The notes below the pieces were generated by a model. It had not been told where the DNA came from and made no database searches. It saw only the letters and a list, made by a program, of their open reading frames with translations. Of a stretch of DNA of 64,000 nucleotides, positions 43,847 to 52,782 are shown one piece after another (within the stretch, counting starts at the first letter, position 1; each line of letters starts with the position of its first letter). A program made the position numbers and the translations under genes. This DNA comes from JAIQFV01 sp041494885. Its GTDB lineage: Bacteria; Acidobacteriota; Terriglobia; JAIQFV01. The stretch is from positions 62,001 through 126,000 of the forward strand of contig JBGQBO010000005.1 in the NCBI GenBank assembly GCA_041494885.1, read 5' to 3'.

Positions 43847-45769
43847 TTATTTGATCACGGACAAGGTGATCGACCTCTGGCCGGAAAGCAGCAGGTTTTG
43901 AGGTGGCCCCTCAACGGTGACAAGGGTTGAGCTTCGCAGGGTGGTCTGGTTGGCACCGGAAGTCCGGTCGGAAAGCATCAGGGTTGCCAGCGATGGCGGC
44001 ACGGAAGGGAAAGCTTCTCCATAAATGGCAAACGACTGCTCGGGCCTCGTCACCCGAACATAGAGACGATTGTTTTGCCGCACTTGGTTGATCGTCCGGA
44101 TCAGTTGGGTAATATCCTTGGCAAGGAAGGTCGGTCGAGTCTCCCGATTTTCGAGCATCGAAAGAAATCCCCCATCCATGACACTTACCATCAAGGGCCC
44201 GGGCGGGGTTTGTTCCGGGATGACGATAGGGATGCGAGCTAAAATCTCCTCTCCGTTGGTCTTGCGCAGGACGACGCTCAGCTCGACGCGATCCCCTGCC
44301 TCCACTTCCTTTCGATCGCTCCAGATCCGTTCCAGGGCCGCTTGTCGTTTCTCATCCCAGGAAGTCACATCAACCGTAATGGAATCAATTTGAACGTCCT
44401 TCAATCCGCTCTGCAGCAAATAATTGACCGGGTTGGCCACCGAAAGAGAAGCAATGACTGAAGAATTGGCATCCCCCGAGACGAAGTTTCCAACCTTCAC
44501 CTCCTGCTTCCCCTTAAGGGCGATGGTGGCTTGCACCTCAAGGGTGGATTCCCCCAGGGCCCTTTCACTGGAAGTGAGGGCTGAAAAGACGGTGAAGTTA
44601 ACTAAGAAGGGTGTTAAAAAGCGGTCATTCACCGTTTCAAAGCGAAAGGTTTTTTGTATGTTCCTGCTCGAACGCAGACGGATGGTGACCGGAATCATCC
44701 TCGGCGTCACCCCCACCTCTCCATAGATGCCGCTGACACGATCCTCCTTAATCGTTCCAATCAGTTCCGTGGGGACAGAAAGTTCCGTCGAACTCATCAG
44801 GCTGGCAAGGACGGTGATGAGCCGGGTTTTCGTCATCGGCAGGTCCGTCGGCCCGCTGTGCAGGAAGGGATGCCCGAAGGCAAAAATCCGGTTTCCCTCC
44901 CGGTAGGTGACCTTTCCGGCCGCTGTGGCGCCGAAAATGCCCCGTACCAATTGAGCCCCGACGCCCGATCCCGGACCGATGTCGGAGGCCTCTGCCATGG
45001 CATCATTGGGCGTATCCGGCCCTCCCATTGCCCCTCCCGTCATGGGGGCTAAACCCATGGCACGGAATTGGGGCATGAAGTAGTCAATGGCTGCCCTCGG
45101 AAACCCCGAAAGCATCAGTGGCGTGTCAATGGGCCTCATCTCCGCCGGATTCGGAAGTCCGTTCTCGACGGCCTTGTGGGCCAGGTCAGCTACTGGGATG
45201 TTCACCTGGGACAGGGGAACAAGATTCCAAACCTGTCGTGAAATCGATTGCTCAGAATTGTAAGAGATCTCCTCGGGAGGGGATACGTTCCCCGCCGCTG
45301 CAGCTTCCACTCGCGGAAAATTACTGTCAGTCAGGGTGACCATGTTTTCAATCGGAGTAATAGCAGCAATGGCTTCCTTTGAAAAAGGGAACGAATAGGC
45401 CACGGCCCCCAGCAGCTTGCCATTGATGAAAACCGGGCTTCCGCTCATCCCCGCGAAAACCCCCGTTTCTCCCAAAGGTCCCCCTGAAAGCTTGGCGAAA
45501 ATGGCACTTTGCTTGGGGAGGAAATTGTCGACGACTCCCAGAATTTCCACGTTAAAATCAGATACCGTGTCCCCCTTGAACACGGTATGACCGACTCCCG
45601 TCATACCTGGGCGCAAGTCCTTCAGCTTGAAAAATCCCGCCTCCGACGAAGGGGGGGCTGCTGGAGATTTGATCGCCGGCGCTTCTTGCGCATTTGAAAA
45701 CAGCGAAAGGCCACACCCCCCGACGAGCACGAGAAGTCCGACCACCACCAATCGAATTCGGTTCTTCAT
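43847..45769 (-). CDS. S55 (SpoIVB-type) peptidase-like exported protein
   Basis: 640 residues; GGGAG precedes the ATG. The N-terminus (VVVGLLVLVGGCGL, Cys19) could be a lipoprotein signal. The S55 signature is ETGVFAGMSGSPVFINGK (Ser109 in GMSGSP), and a GH motif is in FAFGHPFLHSGPTDLP near 300, both conserved in acidobacterial relatives. SpoIVB is a serine peptidase of sporulation; there is no sign of sporulation here. In SpoIVB the catalytic His precedes the Ser; here the GH motif comes after. The C-terminal half is beta-rich and unassigned. Confidence 0.78.
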   Translation of the reverse strand: MKNRIRLVVVGLLVLVGGCGLSLFSNAQEAPAIKSPAAPPSSEAGFFKLKDLRPGMTGVGHTVFKGDTVSDFNVEILGVVDNFLPKQSAIFAKLSGGPLGETGVFAGMSGSPVFINGKLLGAVAYSFPFSKEAIAAITPIENMVTLTDSNFPRVEAAAAGNVSPPEEISYNSEQSISRQVWNLVPLSQVNIPVADLAHKAVENGLPNPAEMRPIDTPLMLSGFPRAAIDYFMPQFRAMGLAPMTGGAMGGPDTPNDAMAEASDIGPGSGVGAQLVRGIFGATAAGKVTYREGNRIFAFGHPFLHSGPTDLPMTKTRLITVLASLMSSTELSVPTELIGTIKEDRVSGIYGEVGVTPRMIPVTIRLRSSRNIQKTFRFETVNDRFLTPFLVNFTVFSALTSSERALGESTLEVQATIALKGKQEVKVGNFVSGDANSSVIASLSVANPVNYLLQSGLKDVQIDSITVDVTSWDEKRQAALERIWSDRKEVEAGDRVELSVVLRKTNGEEILARIPIVIPEQTPPGPLMVSVMDGGFLSMLENRETRPTFLAKDITQLIRTINQVRQNNRLYVRVTRPEQSFAIYGEAFPSVPPSLATLMLSDRTSGANQTTLRSSTLVTVEGPPQNLLLSGQRSITLSVIK

Positions 45770-46172
45770 GATCTCCCAGTCTGCTTAATCCGGAATCAGT
45801 ACATTGTAATGCCGAACATCAATCCAGATCTCCAAGTGATCCTCAGAGATATAAGGCTGCCCCACCCCCCGGAAGAATCCAGACGAGCCAGACTTCCCAG
45901 ATCTTGAACCTCAAGCTGGAACCGTCTCCCAGACCGATGCATCCCCATCCCATCGACCGCCCACCTGCAGCAACAGGCCAATGAGTTTAGTTTAAAGGCG
46001 CTCTTGAGTCAAATGGACGCTCACCTTGTAAGACGAGGGCCGTGCGTCTGCAGCCACAGAAATATTGAGAAAAAAACCTCCCCTTCCGACCCGCCCCCGA
46101 TTTCTTCCTGACGGGCGTTCCCGGGGGCAGTGGACCGCCTGCCGGGGGGCTTAATTTTTGCACCCTTCCCGG
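45770..46172. other. Divergent gap between the S55 gene and the feoB promoter
   Basis: About 400 bases with no gene. It should hold the minus-strand promoter of the S55/propeller genes. 46120-46150 is GC-rich. I see no clear repeat or hairpin to report. Confidence 0.4.
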
Positions 46173-46201
46173 TTGACATCCCCGTGGGACCGGTCTAAAA
46201 T
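46173..46201 (+). promoter_or_regulatory. Sigma70-type promoter of feoB
   Basis: A perfect TTGACA -35 (46173-46178) and a TAAAAT -10 (46196-46201) are separated by exactly 17 bases. The Fur-like palindrome starts at the last -10 base, so repressor binding would block initiation. Confidence 0.8.
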
Positions 46202-46221
46202 GAAAATGAATTTCATTATCA
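46201..46221 (+). promoter_or_regulatory. Fur-like iron operator overlapping the feoB promoter
   Basis: GAAAATGAATTTCATTATC (46202-46220) matches the 19-base Fur box GATAATGATAATCATTATC at 15 positions. The 21-base palindrome is imperfect at only one pair besides the centre. It lies directly on the start-site side of the -10. Either a Fur protein or the neighbouring DtxR-type regulator may bind; the sequence looks Fur-type rather than IdeR-type. Confidence 0.75.
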
Positions 46222-46333
46222 AGTGTTAGTTTTCACAGCTTGAGATGAAGACGTCGTAATTAGATGGAGTTGTCCCGCCGATAAGGTTAAGGTGGCGGCC
46301 GGTTGTCGAATGCAGCTCCCGAGGAAAGGGATC

Positions 46334-48304
46334 ATGGAGATTAAACCTGCGGATTCATCCCCACGGCGCAAAATCGCGCTCGTCGGAAACCCCAACGTGG
46401 GCAAATCCGTCCTTTTTGGAAAACTCACCGGCACCTATGTGATCGTTTCAAATTATCCCGGCACCACCGTGGAGGTGTCTCGAGGAACCGCTTCGATCTA
46501 TCGCGAGACCTTTGAAATCATCGATACGCCAGGGGTGAACAGTCTCGTCCCGCAGTCGGAAGACGAGCGGGTCACGCGCGATCTCCTGTTGACCGAGAAA
46601 CCGGACCTGATCATCCAGGTGGCTGATGCCAAGAACCTACGACGCTCGATGTTGATCACCCTTCAACTGGCAGAATTTGGCTGCCCGCTGGTGATTGATC
46701 TGAACATGATGGACGAGTGCCGCACCCGCGGCATTGTCATCGACAGCAAAGCCATGAGCATTTTATTCGGGGTTCCGGTCGTCGAGACGATTGCCACCAC
46801 CGGCGAAGGGTTTCGAAAGCTGTTTGACGCTCTCAAGGTAGCGCGGGTGCCCCGCGATCCGCATCAGGGAGATTCGGATGCGCTGTTAGAGCAGGTGAAA
46901 GCCCTGCTGAACCACTCGTCTCATCTGCCTCCCCGCCTGGCGGTCGAATGGCTGGCTTCATCGGAGCAGTCGCTCCGAAGTCCCATCGAGCGCCTCATGG
47001 AGCCGGAAAAACTGCAAAAGCTGGAAATGCATCTTCAGGAATTTCGGGAACGCAAGCACCAATTCCCCGCTGCAATGATCAATCGCGAGCGGGTCGCTTT
47101 TCTGGACCGGCACGTCGATTCCCTGCGGCATGTCGTACCCTTTAACAAGAAAATTTTCTATGAGAAACTGGGAAAATGGACCCGCGAACCTCTGACCGGC
47201 GTGCCTGTCCTCATCCTGGTGCTCTACCTCATGTACGAGTTTGTGGGGGTGTTCGGCGCCCAAAAGGCAGTCAACTTCCTGGAGAATACCCTCTTTGGAC
47301 ATTACCTGGTTCCCGCCGCCCGCGCCCTCTTCGACCGCTTCCTGCCGTTCCCTTTTTTCCATGATTTGTTCGTGGGCCAGTACGGGTTGATCTCCATGGC
47401 GCTTCCCTATGCGATTGCCATTGTCCTTCCGATTGTTGGAACTTTCTTCCTGGCGTTTGGGGTTCTTGAAGACAGCGGCTATCTCCCCCGCCTTTCGATC
47501 CTTTCGGACCGGATTTTTCGGGCCATGGGCCTCAACGGCAAGGCGGTCCTCCCGCTCATCCTGGGCTTAGGATGCGACACCATGGCGACCGTCACCACCC
47601 GCGTCCTTTCCACGAAGAAGGAGCGGATCATTGCCACACTCCTGCTGGCGCTCGGAATCCCATGTTCCGCCCAATTGGGGGTCATCCTCGGGATTACGGC
47701 CGGCGTGTCAAAACTGGCGGTCTTTACCATCTTTGCATCCGTCGCCTTGCAGGTGTTTGTAATCGGCTTTCTCTCGTCGAAGATCGTCCAGGGACGTCGC
47801 AGCGATTTTATTTTCGAAATTCCCCCCATTCGCATCCCGCAATGGAGGAACATCGGATTCAAGACCTGGATGCGGATGAAATGGTATCTCCGGGAAGCCG
47901 TTCCCCTCTTTATGCTCGGCACCTTCATCCTCTTCCTGCTCGACCAAATGCGGGTCTTGAAGCACATCATTCATGCCGTGGAACCCGTCGTCGTCAGAAT
48001 GCTGGGCTTGCCCTCGGAAACGGCAACGGCTTTCATTCTCGGATTCTTGAGGCGCGACTATGGGGCGGCTGGGCTCTACAAGCTGGCCCAGTCGGGAATG
48101 CTCGATCACATCCAGATTGTGATCGCGCTGGTGACCATGACACTTTTCGTTCCATGCACTGCCCAGTTTTTCATGATGATCAAGGAGCAGGGCTGGAAGC
48201 GGGCCGTTTACATTGCCCTGATCATCACGCCCATCGCCCTCGGGACGGGAGCCACGTTGAACTGGCTTCTGCACCATGCCCCCCATTTCAGCAAGTTGTT
48301 ATAG
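46334..48304 (+). CDS. feoB: Ferrous iron transport protein B
   Basis: 656 residues from the ATG at 46334, with GAGGAAAGGG upstream. The N-terminal GTPase shows G1 GNPNVGKS, G2 SNYPGTTVEVSRG, G3 DTPG, G4 NMMD and G5-like ATTGEG. Residues about 290-656 form two gate-containing transporter halves (GLGCDTMATVTTRVLSTKKE, IPCSAQ, FVPCTAQFFMMIKEQG, FLRRDYGAAGLYKLAQ). It imports Fe2+ across the inner membrane. It is shorter than E. coli FeoB (773) and no separate feoA or feoC is present, but the next gene carries a FeoA-like domain. Confidence 0.96.
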   Translation: MEIKPADSSPRRKIALVGNPNVGKSVLFGKLTGTYVIVSNYPGTTVEVSRGTASIYRETFEIIDTPGVNSLVPQSEDERVTRDLLLTEKPDLIIQVADAKNLRRSMLITLQLAEFGCPLVIDLNMMDECRTRGIVIDSKAMSILFGVPVVETIATTGEGFRKLFDALKVARVPRDPHQGDSDALLEQVKALLNHSSHLPPRLAVEWLASSEQSLRSPIERLMEPEKLQKLEMHLQEFRERKHQFPAAMINRERVAFLDRHVDSLRHVVPFNKKIFYEKLGKWTREPLTGVPVLILVLYLMYEFVGVFGAQKAVNFLENTLFGHYLVPAARALFDRFLPFPFFHDLFVGQYGLISMALPYAIAIVLPIVGTFFLAFGVLEDSGYLPRLSILSDRIFRAMGLNGKAVLPLILGLGCDTMATVTTRVLSTKKERIIATLLLALGIPCSAQLGVILGITAGVSKLAVFTIFASVALQVFVIGFLSSKIVQGRRSDFIFEIPPIRIPQWRNIGFKTWMRMKWYLREAVPLFMLGTFILFLLDQMRVLKHIIHAVEPVVVRMLGLPSETATAFILGFLRRDYGAAGLYKLAQSGMLDHIQIVIALVTMTLFVPCTAQFFMMIKEQGWKRAVYIALIITPIALGTGATLNWLLHHAPHFSKLL

Positions 48305-48318
48305 AATGGGAAAGACAA

Positions 48319-48400
48319 GGCATGATTTCAGGTTGCAGATTTCGGATTGCGGATTGGGAAATCAGGGGTCTCAAATCTGAGATTTCAGTTTCTTGGAGGT
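48319..48400. repeat. Short-phrase repeat, GATTTCGGATTGCGG family
   Basis: Units such as GCAGATTTCGGATTGCGG run from 48336, with an inverted AAATC/GATTT pair (AAATCTGAGATTT, 48373-48385). It fills the 117-base feoB/dtxR gap. The same family is at 36121-36160. Confidence 0.6.
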
Positions 48401-48421
48401 CAGGATCGGGGTGAAACTCGC

Positions 48422-49072
48422 ATGATTACTCAGCAAATGGAAGAGGTCCTGGAAGCGGTGTGGACAGCGAAGGAACAGGGAAACACTGCCTGGAAGGATG
48501 TCGCCTCCATGGCCAAGGTTTCGCTCACCTTTGAACTTGTAAAATCCCTGCTGGACGAACAGCTGATCGAACAGAAGAACGAGCATTTGGATTTGACCCA
48601 GGCTGGAAAAACCCTGGCCCGCGAAATCATCCGTCGACACCGACTCGCCGAGCGGCTCGTCATGGACGTGCTCGGGGTCGACGTCCAGGAGGCGGAGGAG
48701 AACGCCTGTGAATTCGAACACTCCCTGGCCGCCGGGGTGACCGATTCCATCTGCACCCTGCTGGGTCATCCCACGCGATGCCCGCATGGCCGCGACATTC
48801 CTGATGGAAAATGCTGCGAGCAGGCACGCTCCGATGTTAAACCGCTGGTACTACCCTTGACCGCACTCGGGATCGGGGGAACCGGTCGCATTGCGTATAT
48901 TAATACCCGCAACTTTCCACGCCTCCAGAAGCTCTCGGCCTTCGGGATTTCGCCCGGCGTGACCATCAAACTCTTTCAGAAATCACCTTCCGTGGTTCTG
49001 CAGTGCGAGGAGACCCAGATCGCGCTTGAACCCGAAATTGCGCGCGACATTTACGTCCGCCAGCTGGAATAG
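48422..49072 (+). CDS. DtxR/MntR-family metal-dependent regulator with FeoA-like domain
   Basis: 216 residues from the ATG at 48422. N-terminal winged helix (about 1-65, VASMAKVSLTFELVKSLLDE), then the metal-binding dimer domain (HRLAERLVMDVLGVDVQEAE, ENACEFEHSLAAGVTDSI with Cys and Glu/His ligands, TRCPHGRDIP), and a C-terminal SH3/FeoA-like domain (about 150-215, LTALGIGGTGRIAYINTRNF, KLSAFGISPGVTIKLFQKSP). It should sense Fe2+ or Mn2+ and control genes such as the adjacent feoB. Confidence 0.9.
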   Translation: MITQQMEEVLEAVWTAKEQGNTAWKDVASMAKVSLTFELVKSLLDEQLIEQKNEHLDLTQAGKTLAREIIRRHRLAERLVMDVLGVDVQEAEENACEFEHSLAAGVTDSICTLLGHPTRCPHGRDIPDGKCCEQARSDVKPLVLPLTALGIGGTGRIAYINTRNFPRLQKLSAFGISPGVTIKLFQKSPSVVLQCEETQIALEPEIARDIYVRQLE

Positions 49073-49416
49073 CTTCCCCCTCCTCTCCTATACTTACTAC
49101 CTGCCCATCAGACACAACAAGCCCCCTTTTGGGCTCGTTCATGTTTCTACCCTGAAGATCAAAAGTCAAAACCCAGGAGGTATGCTCCAAGGGATGACAG
49201 CAAGGCGATAATTTGAACTGAGAGTGGAGTGATGCCACGACACACAAGGACCCCGTCGCAGATCCCTGATGGAGCCACAATGCTATCTTCTGGAACCTTA
49301 ATGTTCTGGAAACGAGGAGAGGCTCACCCGCTCTGCAGATCTAAATCTGCAAAAATCTCTGCGGGTGGGAGCAGGCGGAATATCCGGGAGATCATCTTTG
49401 ACTGGCTCGGAAGGGG
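49073..49416. other. Convergent gap with a weak hairpin
   Basis: 344 bases between the DtxR gene (plus) and tatA (minus). A small hairpin AGCCC...GGGCT (49120-49135, loop CCTTTT) could end either transcript, but the stem is only five pairs. No other feature seen. Confidence 0.35.
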
Positions 49417-49584
49417 CTACTTCTTTTCAGTCGTGCCGTCGTCACTCTTCTTCATTGCATCTTTGAAATTCTTGATACCCTCACCTATCCCTTTGCCTAT
49501 CTCGGGAATCTTCTTGCCCCCAAAGATCAGGACCACAATCAGCAGAATCAAAAATATTTCCATCGGACCGAGACGTCCTGGCAT
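49417..49584 (-). CDS. tatA: Sec-independent (Tat) translocase subunit TatA/E
   Basis: 55 residues, with GGAGG six bases before the ATG at 49584. One membrane helix (MEIFLILLIVVLIFGGKKIP, the GPMEI...FGGKK pattern) is followed by an amphipathic helix (PEIGKGIGEGIKNFKDAMKK) and an acidic/lysine tail, as in TatA. It oligomerises to form the folded-protein channel. tatB and tatC are not in the window. Too short for a simple length filter but a clear family match. Confidence 0.93.
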   Translation of the reverse strand: MPGRLGPMEIFLILLIVVLIFGGKKIPEIGKGIGEGIKNFKDAMKKSDDGTTEKK

Positions 49585-49667
49585 ATCATCCTCCAATTCA
49601 ATCGATCAATCTTAAGTTAAACCCCTCTTGAAGTCAAACGATAACCACGTTTTGCCCGCGGATTTCT

Positions 49668-50585
49668 TCACCTTGTGTCCATGCTTTCATCGTGCCCTTC
49701 CTCCGCTTCCGGGATGGCGCGATTCGAAATGAAGATCCCAGCGAGCACCATCGCCACGCCGACAATGATCTTCCGCGACAAACGCTCTTGAAGGAACCAT
49801 GATCCAAGCAACAACGCCAGGACGGGATAGATGAAGGTGACGAACGACATCTGGGTTGCCTTCAAATGTTTCAAGAGATAAAAATAAAGCGTGAATGCCA
49901 CCACGGAACCAAACACCGAAAGATAAAGAAGTGCGGACACATTCTTCAAGGACCATTGGATGGCCTGGCCATGTTCCAGGATTCGAGAGGCCCCCAGCAG
50001 GAGGGCTGCGCCAAGAAGCATGGAATAAAAATTTAGGACAAGCGTGTTCAAATCCGCTCCGTGTTTTTTGAGGTAGACCAGTGAAATACTGGAGGCCAAA
50101 GTCGCTACCAGTATGGCAAGCATCCCCTTCAGTGAACCGGTGGAGGCCTGGATCTGGTCCGCATAAATGACCACAATGCCCGCAAACCCAAACACAATCC
50201 CGAAGACTTTCTTCCAGTTCAGCGATTCCAAATCAAACCAGTAATGAGCGAGCAACACCACAAAAAAGGGATAGACACAAAACAGGACTGACGCCAGTCC
50301 GCTGGAGATGGTTAATTCCGACCAGTAAACACAGCCATAAGAGAGACCGAAATTCAACACCCCGACCATGGTGATCAAACGGAGACTTGAGACGTTTAAT
50401 TTCAAAGAGAGGTGTTGTGATCCGATGGGAGGGAGAAAAAGCAGACCCGCAATGGTAAAACGAACTCCGGCTCCCAGGAGCGGTGGAACGCCATCGAGGC
50501 CCAACTTGATGGCCAGCCAGGTCGACCCCCAGATGAAGCAGATGGTGGCGTAAAAAAGAAATATTTTTATCTTTCCAGGACGCAT
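49668..50585 (-). CDS. EamA-family (DMT) transporter
   Basis: 305 residues from the ATG at 50585, with CGGAG before it. About ten membrane helices in two EamA repeats (about 10-140 and 155-290); FIWGSTWLAIKLGLDGVPPLLGAG is the first-helix signature and ATLASSISLVYLKKHG begins the second repeat; the last part, FLQERLSRKIIVGVAMVLAGI, is typical. Exports metabolites such as amino acids or nucleotides; substrate unknown. It precedes tatA on the same strand with an 83-base gap. Confidence 0.9.
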   Translation of the reverse strand: MRPGKIKIFLFYATICFIWGSTWLAIKLGLDGVPPLLGAGVRFTIAGLLFLPPIGSQHLSLKLNVSSLRLITMVGVLNFGLSYGCVYWSELTISSGLASVLFCVYPFFVVLLAHYWFDLESLNWKKVFGIVFGFAGIVVIYADQIQASTGSLKGMLAILVATLASSISLVYLKKHGADLNTLVLNFYSMLLGAALLLGASRILEHGQAIQWSLKNVSALLYLSVFGSVVAFTLYFYLLKHLKATQMSFVTFIYPVLALLLGSWFLQERLSRKIIVGVAMVLAGIFISNRAIPEAEEGHDESMDTR

Positions 50586-51112
50586 GACTCCGTGTTCTCC
50601 ACTGCCGATCCCCCACAAAACAATCATAAAACAGACCGGAACTGCATTCTTCCTTCCAAGGCGGGGGGCGCTCCGATGCTCACTCCAGCTTGAAGATCCA
50701 CCCTCTCAAGTGATCTCTCGCAAGGTGTACCCTCCACGGCCTTTTCCCACTAAGGTTCAATCGAATGAGGGGAGGTCCAAGATGCTGGATGAAATACAAG
50801 GACTACCAGACTAGCTTTATAGAAAGACATTTGCAATGATTCCGTACTTTAACTAAAATCAGCTCACCTGCAAAGTGAAGGAGTGCAATTCGAGCCGGCC
50901 AGGCAATTTCGACTGTGTGCACTCCTGCCACTTATGCTTGAGTGGCTTTACACGGAGCGCTACCCTTCCCAGGCCCCGGGTTGTCTTAAACCAAAGGCTT
51001 GCAGGGAAATTGAATTTCGACGCGCAAGTTCAGGGAAGACCCCGCGCTGATTCGCCGCCACGGAACCGGATAGCCAGAAACCCTGTGGCGTCAAGGAAGG
51101 ACCAGAACAGGC
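50586..51112. other. Divergent gap with a 9-pair hairpin
   Basis: 527 bases between the EamA gene and the SnoaL-like gene. AGGAGTGCA (50879-50887) and TGCACTCCT (50918-50926) form a nine-pair stem with a 30-base loop. The area 51000-51070 has GCGC-rich phrases that at first resemble a cobalamin riboswitch but lack its core. Nothing else. Confidence 0.4.
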
Positions 51113-51538
51113 TTGCCAAACGAAAATGAATCCCAGGTTCTGGAAGTAAACAAACGCTTCTATGCGGCTCTTGAAGCACTTGACCTCTCACAGATGTCCC
51201 AAGTGTGGCTGCATGAAGAGTGGGTAAAGTGCGTTCATCCGGGCTGGGGCCTGATCGTCGGGTGGGAAAATATCTCTGAGAGCTGGGAACGCATCTTCCG
51301 GCACACGCGCGAGATCCGTATCCAGCTTAGCTATGTCACCGTGAGAATTGAAGGCACCCTGGCCTGGGTGTGTTGTCTTGAAAATATTTCCAACCGCTTC
51401 GGGGATGGTGTTGAAACCGCTCAAGCTTTCTCCACCAACCTGTTTACACAAAGGAATGGCGGCTGGCTGCTGATTCACCACCATGCCTCGCTCACACCTC
51501 CCTCGAACGTTCAACCCTCCGCGGCGACGATCCAATAA
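51113..51538 (+). CDS. SnoaL/NTF2-like protein
   Basis: 141 residues; the start is TTG at 51113 (AGG-rich region upstream, GGAAGGACC at 51095-51103). NTF2-fold signs: VNKRFYAALEALDLSQMSQVW, CVHPGWGLIVGWENISESWE, and GWLLIHHHASLTP at the end. No signal peptide. Such proteins are ligand-binding or small isomerase-like; the His-rich ending is common in the SgcJ/EcaC-like group. No operon partner is clear. Confidence 0.8.
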   Translation: MPNENESQVLEVNKRFYAALEALDLSQMSQVWLHEEWVKCVHPGWGLIVGWENISESWERIFRHTREIRIQLSYVTVRIEGTLAWVCCLENISNRFGDGVETAQAFSTNLFTQRNGGWLLIHHHASLTPPSNVQPSAATIQ

Positions 51539-51657
51539 CTTTCCGGTCAAATCGCCCTCCATTGCGTACAAATTATTACACCAGGATAAGGTTCCCGCGT
51601 GATAGAATGCCTGTTTTCAGAAGACGTTAGCGGATCGCCCCTTGTCGGGGTGGCATC

Positions 51658-52665
51658 ATGGCCATGTCCAAAAGAGAGGAAGGGGGTCTAACTTATCTTT
51701 ATTCTCAAAGATCCCCTGAACTTATGACACGAGCACCGCATCTAGAGAAACCTGTCGCGCAATCCGATCTGCTCTCCAGAATTGGGACGACTCCGCTTAT
51801 CCGGCTGACACGCGTGGTGAGTGAGGCCCCTCCGGGTGTGGAAATCTATGGGAAGGCGGAATGGTTCAATCCGGGCGGCTCCGTCAAAGATCGGCCGGCC
51901 CTGAGTATGATTCTTGAGGGGGAGCGAGACGATAGGCTGAGGCCGGGAAAAATCCTCTTGGATGCAACCTCAGGAAACACGGGGATCGCCTATGCGATGA
52001 TCTGTGCCGTCAAAGGGTACCGCGTCCGTTTGTGCATTCCTCAGAATGCCAGTGAAGAGCGAAAACGGATCCTCAAGGCCTACGGAGCAGAATTGATCCT
52101 GACGAGCCCACAAGAAGGATCGGATGGCGCGATTCGAATGGCAAGAAAAATGTATGCCGAAAGACCGGATCTCTATTTTTATCCGGATCAATACGGCAAT
52201 GATGCCAACTGGCGAGCGCATTACCGCACGACGGCCAATGAGATCTGGGAACAGACGCAGCAGCGGGTCACTCATTTTGTCGCGGGACTCGGGACCAGCG
52301 GGACTTTTATGGGGACAAGTCGCCGCCTGAAGGAGTTGAACCCGACCATTCAGTGCATTTCGTTTCAGCCGGATTCACCGTTTCACGGACTGGAAGGATT
52401 AAAGCACATGGCCTCGGCAATCGTGCCCCGGATCTACGATCCCAAATTGGCCGATGATGAACTGCGCGTTTCCACCGAAGCCGCCTATCGCATGGTGAAG
52501 CGGGCGGCTCGCGAAGAGGGTCTGTTTATAGGAATTTCGTCGGGTGCTGCAATGGTCGCAACTCTTGAATTGGCCAAACGGATCTCGGGAGGGGTGATTG
52601 TGACCATCCTTTGTGATGGCGGGGACAAATACCTGAGCGAGAGATTTTGGGACGAAGAGATTTAG
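51658..52665 (+). CDS. cysM: Pyridoxal-phosphate cysteine synthase, CysM-like
   Basis: 335 residues; the start at 51658 has GGGGTGG five bases upstream, with 51724 possible. PLP lysine Lys77 in NPGGSVKDRP, substrate loop TSGNTGIAYA (about 103-112), phosphate loop GLGTSGTFMGT (near 220), and ISSGAAM near 295. It is in the O-acetyl/O-phosphoserine sulfhydrylase family. With an adjacent JAMM peptidase and a CysO-type ubiquitin-like domain, it fits the thiocarboxylate route of Mycobacterium (CysM/CysO/Mec): the sulphur comes from a CysO-thiocarboxylate. The YPDQYGNDANWRAHYRTT part is like CysM/CBS. Confidence 0.88.
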   Translation: MAMSKREEGGLTYLYSQRSPELMTRAPHLEKPVAQSDLLSRIGTTPLIRLTRVVSEAPPGVEIYGKAEWFNPGGSVKDRPALSMILEGERDDRLRPGKILLDATSGNTGIAYAMICAVKGYRVRLCIPQNASEERKRILKAYGAELILTSPQEGSDGAIRMARKMYAERPDLYFYPDQYGNDANWRAHYRTTANEIWEQTQQRVTHFVAGLGTSGTFMGTSRRLKELNPTIQCISFQPDSPFHGLEGLKHMASAIVPRIYDPKLADDELRVSTEAAYRMVKRAAREEGLFIGISSGAAMVATLELAKRISGGVIVTILCDGGDKYLSERFWDEEI

Positions 52666-52782
52666 AGATCAAACATTCAGGGACGCGGACAGGGACAATG
52701 ATTAAGTCCAAGGGCAGGCCCAGCCAGGGCAATTTCGGAGCTTCAGACGTTGGTGTTTGGAGTCTTTAGGGAGTGAACCAAA

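Noticed and set aside
50990..51080. Cobalamin riboswitch-like sequence
   Set aside because: Some GGGAA and CCGC phrases occur, but the conserved core (GCCACTG, and the GAGACCTGCC-type end) is missing and the order is wrong.
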